A DNA stretch of 64,000 nt, taken from contig CAWBAK010000004.1 of the NCBI GenBank assembly GCA_963786805.1, forward strand, positions 558,001 to 622,000, written 5' to 3'. The translations under genes were made by a program, and so were the position numbers. This DNA comes from CALGFI01 sp963786805. Lineage in GTDB: Bacteria; Actinomycetota; UBA4738; HRBIN12. The notes below the pieces were generated by a model. The model was given only the letters and a program-made list of their open reading frames with translations, searched no databases and had not been told where the DNA came from. Of this stretch, positions 50,678 through 58,684 are shown piece after piece; position 1 is the first letter of the stretch, and the number at the start of each line of letters is the position of its first letter.

Positions 50678-52018
50678 GTGAGCCATCGACCTTCGGGACC
50701 CACCACGCAGCCGTCTGCGACGCAGCCGCTCGCCGCGCGGCCGTGGCCGGCCTCGGCGCGGATCGACGTCGACGGTCTCGAGATCGGCGGGATCTCGGCC
50801 GACGAGCTTGCCCGCACGTTCGGCACGCCGGTCATGGTCATCGACGAGGACGAGATCCGCGACCGGGCGCGCGAGTTCCGCGATGCGTTCGGCACGGCGC
50901 TCTACGCGGTCAAGGCCCTCACGGCGAGACGCGCGATCCGACTCGTCGCCGAGGAGGGTCTCGGCGCGCTGGCCGCATCCGGGGGCGAGCTCCGCGCGGC
51001 GCTCGAGGCCGGCGTCCCGCCCGAGCGGATCGCGCTGCACGGCAACAACAAGTCCGACGACGAGCTCCGGCTGGCGATCGCCGAGCGGATCGGCCTCGTG
51101 ATCGTCGACAACCCCGCCGAGCTCGAACGGCTGGCGCCGATCGCCAACGACGCCGGCGCATCCCAGCCGATCATGCTCCGCGTGATCCCCTCGGTGACCG
51201 CGGGCGGCCACCCGTCGATCGAGACCGGCGGCGAGGACTCGAAGTTCGGCATGACCCCCGAGGAAGCGATCGCGGCGATCAGCCGGGCGATCGAGCTTCC
51301 CGGCGTCGAGCCGGTCGGGCTGCACACGCACGTCGGCTCGCAGATCGAGGGCATCGCGCCGTTCCTCTCGGCGACCGACGTGCTGGTCGAGGTCGCCGCG
51401 CGGGCCTCGAAGGAGAGCGGAGCCGTCCTGTCGCGGTTCGACGTCGGCGGAGGCTTCCCCGCGACCTACGTCGACGAGGCGCGCACGGACCCGGCCGCGA
51501 TCGCGCGCCAGGTGAAGGAACGCTTTCGGACCGGCCTGGAACGCCACGGCCTTCCGCCCGGCGAGCTCATCGCCGAGCCCGGCCGCGCGATCGTCGCGAA
51601 CGCCGGCATCACGCTGTACCGGATCGGCGCGGTGAAGGACCGGGCCGGCCGGGTCCTCGCCGCGGTCGACGGCGGGATGTCGGACAACATCCGCCCCGCG
51701 CTCTACGGCGCGCGCCATGCGGTCGCGCTCGCCTCGCCGGCGCCGGACCGGCCGCTCCGAACGGTGGACGTGGTCGGCAAGCACTGCGAGTCGGGCGACG
51801 TCGTCGCCCGCGGCTGCGAGCTCCCCGAGCCGCGCCCGGGCGACCTCCTCGCCGTGGCCGCGACGGGCGGGTACTGCTACTCGCTGGCGAGCAACTACAA
51901 CCGGCTCGGCCGGCCGCCGCTGGTCGCCGTGCGGAACGCAACGGCGACGCCGTGGCTGCGGCGCGAGACGTTCGACGACCTCCGCGCCCTCGAGGTCGGC
52001 GGAGCCGACTCCGGCTAG
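50678..52018 (+). CDS. lysA: Diaminopimelate decarboxylase
   Basis: 446 residues. PLP enzyme making lysine from meso-diaminopimelate. LYAVKAL holds the PLP Lys, then HGNNKSDDEL, GEDSKFGM, GLHTHVGSQI, DVGGGFP, EPGRAIVANAG, KHCESGDVVARG (second active-site Cys) and ATGGYCYSLASNYN. GTG at 50678 has CAGGAG at the right distance; a Pro/Ala-rich N-terminal extension of about 25 residues precedes the first barrel strand. The end overlaps the convergent kinase gene by four bases. Confidence 0.96.
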   Translation: MSHRPSGPTTQPSATQPLAARPWPASARIDVDGLEIGGISADELARTFGTPVMVIDEDEIRDRAREFRDAFGTALYAVKALTARRAIRLVAEEGLGALAASGGELRAALEAGVPPERIALHGNNKSDDELRLAIAERIGLVIVDNPAELERLAPIANDAGASQPIMLRVIPSVTAGGHPSIETGGEDSKFGMTPEEAIAAISRAIELPGVEPVGLHTHVGSQIEGIAPFLSATDVLVEVAARASKESGAVLSRFDVGGGFPATYVDEARTDPAAIARQVKERFRTGLERHGLPPGELIAEPGRAIVANAGITLYRIGAVKDRAGRVLAAVDGGMSDNIRPALYGARHAVALASPAPDRPLRTVDVVGKHCESGDVVARGCELPEPRPGDLLAVAATGGYCYSLASNYNRLGRPPLVAVRNATATPWLRRETFDDLRALEVGGADSG

Positions 52019-53070
52019 CTCGTCGCCGGCTCGAACCCGATCAGGCTGATCCGGAAGGTCGCTCCCCGGCCTTCCTCGCTCTCGACCGCGATCGATCCAC
52101 CGTGCGCCTCGACGATCGCCTTCGCGATCGAGAGCCCGAGCCCGGTCCCGCCGTTCGTCCTCGAGCGATCCGGCTCGAGCTTGGAGAACCGTTCGAAGAT
52201 CCGCGGCAGCGCCTCGGCGCCGATGCCAGCACCGTCGTCGGCGACCTCGAGCACGAGGCGCCCGTCCTCGGACCGGCATCCCACGGCGATCGAGCCGCCC
52301 TCGGCGGTGGCTTTCACGGCGTTCTCCAGCAGCGCGTCGAGCGCGGTCTCGAGCCGCTCGCGATCGGCGGGAACCGTCCCCTCGGCGGCGACCTGCACGC
52401 GCCACGCACGCCGCGCGGTCGGGCTCCACCGGCGCATCAGGCCGACGACGAGCGGCTCGACCTCGACGACCTCGGTCGACAGGAAGCCGGGGTGATCGGC
52501 CGCCGTCAGGATGAGGAGCCGGTCCGCGAGCCGCGACAGGCGCCCGAGCTCGTCCAGGACGACGTCGGCGTCCTTGGCAACCTGACCGTCCACGCCGGAG
52601 TCGCGGATCAGCTCGGCGTGCCCGCGAGCGACGGTGATCGGCGTCCGGAGCTCGTGCGAGGCGTCGCGAACGAACTCGCGCTGCCCTTCGAGGAGCCGGT
52701 GCTCGCTCTCGGCGAGCCGTCGCGCCTCCTCCGTCGCGAGCTGCCTCCGATGCGCGTGCCACACCATCGCGAGGAACATCGCCGCCATGAGCGGGACCTC
52801 CGTCAACTCGTCGGGTCCCTCGCCGCCGCGAGAGACCGTCCACGCGAGGGCCGCGCCCGTCACGACGAACACGACGAGCAGGACGATCATCGTCGTCCGC
52901 AGACGCCACACCCGGAAGCCGTAGACGAGGGTGAGGCTCACCCAGACGAAATGGAACGGGATCGTCTCCCAGTCGGTGAGCGTGAGGATGACGGCGACGT
53001 TCACGGCCGCGAAGGCGCCCCACGCGACCTCGACCCAATGCCTACGAAGCGTCGAAGCGATATCCGACAT
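52015..53070 (-). CDS. Sensor histidine kinase
   Basis: 351 residues. Four short hydrophobic segments in the first 105 residues with no large external loop, suggesting an intramembrane sensor; HisKA with VRDASHELRTPITVARGHAE (His139); HATPase with LLENAVKATAEGG, DDGAGIGAEALPRIFERF and GTGLGLSIAKAIVEAHGG. Its start lies 29 bases inside the response regulator gene, so the pair is cotranscribed. Confidence 0.94.
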   Translation of the reverse strand: MSDIASTLRRHWVEVAWGAFAAVNVAVILTLTDWETIPFHFVWVSLTLVYGFRVWRLRTTMIVLLVVFVVTGAALAWTVSRGGEGPDELTEVPLMAAMFLAMVWHAHRRQLATEEARRLAESEHRLLEGQREFVRDASHELRTPITVARGHAELIRDSGVDGQVAKDADVVLDELGRLSRLADRLLILTAADHPGFLSTEVVEVEPLVVGLMRRWSPTARRAWRVQVAAEGTVPADRERLETALDALLENAVKATAEGGSIAVGCRSEDGRLVLEVADDGAGIGAEALPRIFERFSKLEPDRSRTNGGTGLGLSIAKAIVEAHGGSIAVESEEGRGATFRISLIGFEPATS

Positions 53071-53707
53071 TGCGCACCGTCTCGATCACGTCGGCGCCGA
53101 GCTTCGCGCGGAGCCGCCCGACGCACACATCCACCACGTTGCTCCCCGGGTCGAACGAATATCCCCACACATCCTGGAGGAGCCGCTGCCGAGTGCACAC
53201 GTCGCCTTCTCGGCGCATCAGGTACTCGAGCAGGAGGAACTCCCGCTCGCTGAGCGACACCGGCCCCTCACCCACATCCGCCACTCGGCGCGTGAGGTCG
53301 AGCGTGACGCCGCGGACCTGCAGCGACCGCTTCTCCGGTCCGGACGCCGGCTGACGAAGGCGCGCGCGGATCCGGGCGACGAGCTCGGCGAGCGAGAACG
53401 GCTTCGACAGGTAGTCCGACGCGCCGAACTCGAGGCACCGCACCTTCGTCTCGACGTCGGACACCGCCGAAAGGACGAGCACGCGCTGGGCGGGGCGCGC
53501 CTCCATCAGCTCTTGGAGCAGCGACACCCCGTCGAGGCTCGGCAACAGCAGGTCGAGTACCACGAGCTCGTATCCGCCGGTCCTCGCGAGGTCCAGACCG
53601 CGGGCCCCGTCCATCGCGCCGTCCACCTGGAACCCCTCGGCCGACAGCGCGCGAGAGACGAAGCTGACGATCCTCGGCTCGTCGTCGACCACCAGCACGC
53701 GCGGCAC
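53042..53707 (-). CDS. OmpR-family response regulator
   Basis: 221 residues. Receiver with D8-D9, phosphoacceptor D52 (VVLDLLLP), S80 and K102 (YLSKPFSLAELVARI); winged helix with LSEREFLLLEYLMRREGDVCTRQRLLQDVWGY and VDVCVGRLRAKLG ending NVGYRFDAS. GTG start at 53707. The upstream region carries repeated GACCGTCA words shared with the divergent cupredoxin gene. Confidence 0.94.
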   Translation of the reverse strand: MPRVLVVDDEPRIVSFVSRALSAEGFQVDGAMDGARGLDLARTGGYELVVLDLLLPSLDGVSLLQELMEARPAQRVLVLSAVSDVETKVRCLEFGASDYLSKPFSLAELVARIRARLRQPASGPEKRSLQVRGVTLDLTRRVADVGEGPVSLSEREFLLLEYLMRREGDVCTRQRLLQDVWGYSFDPGSNVVDVCVGRLRAKLGADVIETVRNVGYRFDAS

Positions 53708-53757
53708 AAGCCGGATGCTAGGCCGCGAAGGGGTCGCGGAGCCACTCGGGGTGACGA

Positions 53758-53835
53758 GACCGTCATGTTCAGGAGCCGGGAGCTCGCATGACCGAACGGT
53801 GACGGTTCGATGACACGACCGTCACGGAGCCGGAG
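53758..53835. promoter_or_regulatory. Repeated GACCGTCA elements between regulator and cupredoxin genes
   Basis: GACCGTCA occurs at 53758-53765 and 53817-53824 and in inverted form (TGACGGTT) near 53800-53807; GTGACGGT and ACCGTCAC at 53799 and 53819 form an 8-base-pair inverted repeat. A second word, GGAGCCGGGAGCTCGC / GGAGCCGGAGCTCGC, follows each direct copy. The arrangement in the 208-base divergent gap suggests operators for the OmpR-type regulator encoded alongside. Confidence 0.45.
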
Positions 53836-53915
53836 CTCGCGGAAGGCATGCGTAGAGTCACCCGCGGTACGGGCACGACCCTTCGCGAACGCGTGCCCAC
53901 CGAAAGGAGGCGCTC

Positions 53916-54377
53916 GTGAACCTGCGCGGACGATGGTGGCTGGCGGTATCGATGGTCGTGGGACTCGCGCTCGTCGCGGCGAGCTGCGGCGGGGACGACG
54001 ATGGGGGCGACGGGGGCGACGGTGCGGCGACGGACGGTACGGTCGCGGCGACGCTCGCCGACTACTCCGTCACCCTGGACCAGAGCAGCGCGCCGGCAGG
54101 CGATGTGACGTTCGACGTCTCGAACGAAGCCGGGCAGGTGCACGAGTTCGTCGTGCTGCAGACCGACCTCGCGGAGGACGCGCTCCCGACCGATGAGAAC
54201 GGCGACGTCGACGAGGCCGGCGATCCGGGCATCACGCTCGTCGACGAGATCGAGGACATCGAGGGCGGAGCGACCGCCTCGCTGGACGTTTCCCTCGATG
54301 CCGGGAGCTACGTGATCATCTGCAACCTGCCCGGGCACTACTCGCAGGGGATGCACACGGCCTTCACCGTCGAGTAG
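53916..54377 (+). CDS. Cupredoxin-like lipoprotein
   Basis: 153 residues. Lipobox VAASC (Cys24), a Gly/Asp-rich linker, then a cupredoxin fold with type 1 copper ligands: VHEFVVL (His), and CNLPGHYSQGM (Cys, His, Met). Likely an extracellular electron carrier or copper-binding protein. GTG start behind AAAGGAGG. Followed by a second cupredoxin and a PQQ-type dehydrogenase. Confidence 0.9.
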   Translation: MNLRGRWWLAVSMVVGLALVAASCGGDDDGGDGGDGAATDGTVAATLADYSVTLDQSSAPAGDVTFDVSNEAGQVHEFVVLQTDLAEDALPTDENGDVDEAGDPGITLVDEIEDIEGGATASLDVSLDAGSYVIICNLPGHYSQGMHTAFTVE

Positions 54378-54465
54378 CGCCACAAAGAAGGACTCCCCGG
54401 TCGGGAGGGAACCCGCGCTCCCCTTCCTCGGTCGTTCCAGGTAGACCGAGTGAGAGGGGCTCTTC

Positions 54466-55079
54466 ATGCGTGCGTGGCGGATCCGACGGGTGTCGATGGT
54501 AGGGGCGGGGCTGGCGCTCGTGGCGCTCGCGCTCGTGCCCGGCGTGGCCGGAGCGAGCGGGGGCGGAGGTTGCGGCGGCCCGGTCACCGACGGAGCCGGG
54601 GCGACCGTCGAGATCGAGGACTTCTGCTTCGGTCCGACCATCCTCCGCGTGGCTCCGGGCGAGTCCGTGACGTTCGTGAACCTGGACCGGAGCCCGCACA
54701 CCGTGCTCGGCGCCAACGCGACGTGGGGCGGGTACGACGCGCTGAAGAAGGGACGCGAGGCGACGTACGAGTTCGCCGAAGCCGGCGTCTTCCCCTACGT
54801 GTGCACCTGGCACCCGGGGATGGTCGGGGCGATCGTCGTCGGCGACGGAGCCGGTGGCGCGATCGGCACGAACACGGCCGACGGTCCCGTCACGCGGACC
54901 GCGTTGACGGACCTGGAGCTCGCCGGAGGGAGGCCGACCGCAACCGAGATGAAGCTCTCGTGCCGGGCTTCATCGTCGTGTTCGCGCTGCTCGCGGTCAT
55001 CGCGGGCACGGTCTTCCTGCAGCGCCGGACGCCGGAGCCCGTAGCAGCCGAGCAACGCGTTTCCGGAGCTGGCCGATAG
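54466..55079 (+). CDS. Membrane-anchored cupredoxin, C-terminal frame break
   Basis: Signal peptide ending near AGASGG, then a blue-copper domain: FGPTILRVAPGESVTFVNLD, SPHTVLG (His) and YVCTWHPGMVGAIVV (Cys, His, Met ligands). The frame opened at 54466 runs into nonsense Ser/Arg after about 54957; the frame one base back gives VPGFIVVFALLAVIAGTVF, a membrane anchor, then QRRTPEPVAAEQ and a stop at 55079. One missing base explains this. The intact form would be an exported cupredoxin held by a C-terminal helix. Confidence 0.82.
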
Positions 55080-55088
55080 CCTGAGGGT

Positions 55089-56291
55089 GTGCGGCGCCCT
55101 CGACTCGCATCGCTCGTCCTGATCGCGGCCCTCCTCGCGGCCGCATGCGACTCGGGCAACGGCTCCGACGGCGGTCCGTCCGTCGAGCCGACCGCGACCG
55201 AAGCTCCGTCCGGGTCCCCCGGCGCCCCGGCATCTCCCGAGCCGAGCGGGATCCCGCGCGTCGAGCTCGAGCAAGTGGTGAACCTCGATCAGCCGGTCGC
55301 GATGGCCGTTCGAAGGGGCGACCCCTCGCTCTACTTCGCGGAGAAGGTCGGGCGCGTCGTCGCGCTGCGGGAGGGCTCCGAGGAGCCGGAGGTCATCCTG
55401 GACCTCACGAGCGAGGTCTCGACCGGGAGCGAGCAGGGACTGCTCGGCCTCGCCTTCTCCCCCGACGGCGAGTTCCTCTACGTGAACTTCACCGACATGG
55501 CCGGCGACACGCGGGTCGTGGAGTTCGCGTCCGACGATCGACGGCGTCGACGCTGTCGAGCCGGCGAGAGGTGCTGTTCGTCGACCAGCCGTACTCGAAC
55601 CACAACGGCGGCAACCTCGCGTTCGGCCCCGACGGATACCTCTATATAGGACTCGGCGACGGCGGCAGCGCCGGTGACCCCGAGGGCAGGGCGCAGACGC
55701 TCTCGACGCTGCTCGGCAAGATGCTGCGGATCGACCCGAGGCCGGACGGCGGTGAGCCGTACGGAGTGCCCCGGGACAACCCGTTCGTCGGCCGCGAGGA
55801 CGCGATGCCCGAGATCTGGGCGTACGGCCTCCGCAACCCGTGGCGCTACTCGTTCGACCGCGAGACCGGCGACCTGTGGATCGGCGACGTCGGCCAGGGC
55901 ACGCGGGAGGAGATCGACTTCGCGCGCGGCGAGCTCGCGCGGCGGGGAGAACTACGCGTGGGACCTGCTCGAGGGGACGATCCGGTTCGAGGGCGACGCG
56001 CCCCCCGACGACGTTCCGCCCGTCTTCGAGTACCCGACCGCCGACGGCTGCGCGGTGACGGGCGGCTACGTCTACCGAGGGCGCGACATCCCGGCGCTGG
56101 TCGGCGCGTACGTGTTCGCCGACTTCTGCCAGGGCCGCCTCGAGGCGTTCCGGCTCGAGGACGGGCAGGCTCGCGGCTTCGACGAGCTCGGCCCCGAGGT
56201 GGCGAACGTGGCGTCTTTCGGCGAGGACGCGGACGGCGAGCTGTACGTGCTGTCGCTTTCCGGCCCGGTGTTCCGGTTGGTGCCGGCCTAG
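55089..56291 (+). pseudogene. PQQ-dependent sugar (glucose/sorbosone) dehydrogenase lipoprotein, two frame breaks
   Basis: Signal with lipobox AAAC (Cys20). The six-bladed propeller is readable across frames: VVNLDQPVAMAVRRGDPSLYFAEK, EQGLLGLAFSPDGEFLYVNFTD, then after a missing base near 55536 EVLFVDQPYSNHNGGNLAFGPDG and GLRNPWRYSFDRETGDLWIGDVGQ, and after an extra base near 55948 GENYAWDLLEG, GYVYRGRDIPALVGAYVFADFCQG to FRLVPA. The family oxidises sugars with PQQ (Soluble GDH/Hhip type). No pqq synthesis genes are in the window. Probably sequence errors rather than decay. Confidence 0.85.
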
Positions 56292-56714
56292 GATCGAGCG
56301 CCCGAGGGGCGGGCCGAGGGATCAACGGCGCAGGCCTTCGCACCGACGAGCCGGCCGAGCGCCGAACGGTTCCGCGCGACGAACCGGTAGAGGCGGTCGA
56401 CGGTGCGGGGGAACCGAGCCGCCACCGACGCAGGGCCCTTCCCGCCGGGCAGGAGTCGCAGGATCACCGGGACCGCTTCCCCGCCCGACCAGATCCGTCC
56501 GCCGGGTGAACGGACGTGCCACGACTCGAGTCGCTCGTCCCGGGGTCATCGACGAGAGGAGTTCAGCGCCCTCGGCGCGCTGGATCGGAACGGCCTCCAG
56601 CTCGTGCCGGCGGTCGAGGCGGAGCAGGCGATCGACGCCCCACCGGCAGAACCCGCAGTCCTCGTCGTACAGCACGATCCATCCCACGACCCAGGCTAGC
56701 GGCCGGACGCACAT
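56288..56714 (-). pseudogene. DCC-family thiol-disulfide oxidoreductase-like protein, one frame break
   Basis: The N-terminal motif WIVLYDEDCGFCRWGVDRLL gives the family its name (DCxxC). After SSMTP the frame is lost by one extra base near 56540-56546; the next frame carries DERLESWHVRSPGGRIWSGGEAVPVI, LLPGG and the C-terminal VDRLYRFVARNRSALGRL, all typical. Its corrected end overlaps the stop of the convergent PQQ dehydrogenase by two bases. Function of the family is uncertain. Confidence 0.8.
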
Positions 56715-56794
56715 CGGAGGAATGACGACACTCCGCGGCCTCATCGGTCGCTACACTTCCCGAGACCAGAAGCCCTCGGCCCTCGTCGCCTTCG

Positions 56795-56866
56795 GCCCTC
56801 GTAGCTCAGTGGATAGAGCAGTGGTTTCCTAAACCGCGTGCGGAGGTTCGATTCCTCCCGGGGGCA
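56795..56866 (+). tRNA. tRNA-Arg (anticodon CCT)
   Basis: Acceptor GCCCTCG/CGGGGGC, D arm GCTC/GAGC, anticodon stem GTGGT/ACCGC with loop TTCCTAA (anticodon CCT, reads AGG), T arm GGAGG-TTCGATT-CCTCC, discriminator A. No CCA encoded. A common integration site for mobile DNA; the sequence after it changes composition. Confidence 0.96.
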
Positions 56867-56871
56867 CTTCA

Positions 56872-56929
56872 CCAGCGGCTTTGTGGATGCGCGAGAATCG
56901 ACCCCGGAAAGCAGGCACAAAACCGCTGG
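56872..56929. repeat. Inverted repeat just downstream of tRNA-Arg
   Basis: CCAGCGGCTTTGTG (56872-56885) and CACAAAACCGCTGG (56916-56929) pair at 13 of 14 positions with a 30-base loop, starting six bases after the tRNA end. It could be the tRNA terminator, though the loop is large, or arms of a recombination site at the edge of the low-GC segment. Confidence 0.6.
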
Positions 56930-57039
56930 CCCGCGAACTTCTTCGAGAGACCGGACGTGACTCCCCGACTGCAGGGCGTGGCCCGCTGAGAAGGCACTCT
57001 AAGGATGGCTGCCCTTCCCTGACCTAACCTTCGCCCCCT

Positions 57040-57741
57040 ATGACGAATCAGATGCCACCCGGTCAGGATCACGCTGTGCCCATCCCAGTCGTCTACTCCT
57101 GGAGCGCAGGGAAAGACTCGGCCTTCGGCCTCTGGACACTCCTCCGTGACCCCGCTTACGAAGTCCAGGCGCTCCTGACCACGCTCACTGAGACCTATGA
57201 CCGCGTCAGTATCTCCGGCGTCCGCGAGGAGCTCCTCGACCGCCAGGCAGAGATGCTCAGCCTGCCAATCATCAAGGTCCGGATTCCGCCCGCCTGCCCT
57301 ATCGAGACATACGAGCAACGGATGGCTTCCACCCTCGCTGGCAAGCGCCTTCGGCGGATAGATCATGTGGCGTTCTCCGACCTCTTCCTTCAGGACGTCC
57401 GCGACTATCGCGAAGAGCGTCTCGCCCGCTCTGGCAAGCACGGCGTCTTTCCGTTGTGGGGCTACGACACCGCGCAGCTGGGTCGGAACATGATCACGGA
57501 AGGGTTCCAGTCCATCGTCGTCTGTATCGATCCCAAGTTTATCGATCCATCGTTCGCCGGCAGGGCATTCGATCGCGCCTTCCTCGCCGACCTGCCAGAC
57601 GGCGTTGACCCGTGCGGAGAGAACGGCGAGTTTCACACCTTCGTCTGGGGCGCTCCGATGTACAGGGGTCCCATCCGCTGCCGGACCGGCGAAGTCGTTA
57701 CCCGCGACGGCTTCGTTTACTGCGACGTCCTTCCGTTTTGA
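57040..57741 (+). CDS. Dph6-related ATP pyrophosphatase (adenine nucleotide alpha hydrolase fold)
   Basis: 233 residues. P-loop of the N-type ATP-PPase fold YSWSAGKDSAFGLW near 20-33 (SxGKDS), GVREELLDRQAEMLSLPI, and the later FPLWGYDTAQLGRNMITEGF and GENGEFHTFVWGAPM, which match the diphthine-ammonia ligase-like group (Dph6/MJ0570). Bacteria lack diphthamide, so the substrate is unknown. Base composition is visibly lower in GC than neighbours and lies just past a tRNA, so transfer is likely. Confidence 0.85.
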   Translation: MTNQMPPGQDHAVPIPVVYSWSAGKDSAFGLWTLLRDPAYEVQALLTTLTETYDRVSISGVREELLDRQAEMLSLPIIKVRIPPACPIETYEQRMASTLAGKRLRRIDHVAFSDLFLQDVRDYREERLARSGKHGVFPLWGYDTAQLGRNMITEGFQSIVVCIDPKFIDPSFAGRAFDRAFLADLPDGVDPCGENGEFHTFVWGAPMYRGPIRCRTGEVVTRDGFVYCDVLPF

Positions 57742-57946
57742 TCTTCCGCTTTCGGTGGGCGACCGGGCCTTCGCTGGTCGAACCGGGAACGCGAGCGCAA
57801 AGCCGTCCTGACTCAGCCCCAGGCGACCTCACGCAAGGGGGTCCCTGCGGCCCCAAGCAACACAGGCCTCAGTTCTGTTCGCCGAAGCCAACGACCCTGT
57901 CCGAACGTCGTGCAGCCCGAGCCGTTCGGTTAGCTGAGCAGGCAAT

Positions 57947-58240
57947 CTAGAAGTCGGAAGCGACGACGTCGAACTCCTCTACGGGAGGAACGTTCCCACC
58001 CATTGCTGTGATGGTTGCTGCTCGCGCCTGATCTACGACCCTGCCGCCCTGCTGCCGGGCTTCGTCGCTCTCCCACAGGGTGATGCCAATGCCCTTGCCA
58101 CTTTTGCGATCCGCGAGAAGGAACGCGGCCTTGTAGCCGGCGACAGCCTTCACCGTCGGCAATACCTCTCTGTTGAAAGTCTCGATCCCTTGCTCGATCT
58201 TGTCCGGCGATCCCTGCACTACCGTTACCCTCGCGTACAT
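57947..58240 (-). CDS. ABM-like dimeric alpha/beta barrel protein
   Basis: 97 residues: MYARVTVVQGSPDKIEQGIETFNREVLPTV, then VAGYKAAFLLADRKSGKGIGITLWES and DEARQQGG, the strand-helix-strand pattern of antibiotic biosynthesis monooxygenase-like proteins. A specific enzyme activity cannot be inferred. Lies in the lower-GC segment after tRNA-Arg. Confidence 0.72.
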   Translation of the reverse strand: MYARVTVVQGSPDKIEQGIETFNREVLPTVKAVAGYKAAFLLADRKSGKGIGITLWESDEARQQGGRVVDQARAATITAMGGNVPPVEEFDVVASDF

Positions 58241-58684
58241 GGAGCCTCCTCAACAGACTCGCCAGCGACCCTCGAATCCAATGCCTGGAACGCAATCTAT
58301 CCCATGCAGCCCGACGGCAGCGCGGCGCTAGGCTCGCGGGCTGCGCAAGAGGAGGGCGCAGCATCAGCCGCTCTCCTGCGGTCCGCCCAGCGTCATCCTT
58401 CGGGTGGTTCGGGGAGCTGCTCCTTGAGCTCCCGCACAAGTTCATCCGGAGCGACGTACTGATTCCGCCGTTTTCGAGCGCGCCGTAGTTGGTCGAGGGA
58501 TACCTCAACTCGTTGGTGAGCAGGTCGCGAGACTCTTGATATCGACAGGCTGGAGAGCGGGCTTTCTGAGGCAACGTCCCTGGCGTTCGCCCTATGGCCC
58601 TCTCCTGCCGTACTGTCCGAAGTTCTCGGTGGCAGGCTCGGAGGGCCGTGGCGTGCGTGAGTGCGAGGAGGGTACGGAGTACAG
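58241..58684. other. 444-base stretch without a confident gene
   Basis: Lower GC than flanks. A minus-strand reading (58393-58704) ends with a believable helical tail (SLDQLRRARKRRNQYV, then PDELVRELKEQL) but its first half looks like noise, so it may be the end of a decayed small gene. No repeat, tRNA fragment or clear terminator was found. It ends at the AI-2E transporter start. Confidence 0.4.

Noticed and set aside
58670..58675. GGGTAC as a SigF-type -10 before the AI-2E gene
   Set aside because: No GTTT-like box at 14-16 bases upstream and only nine bases from the start codon; it is more simply part of the GGAGGG purine-rich ribosome region.
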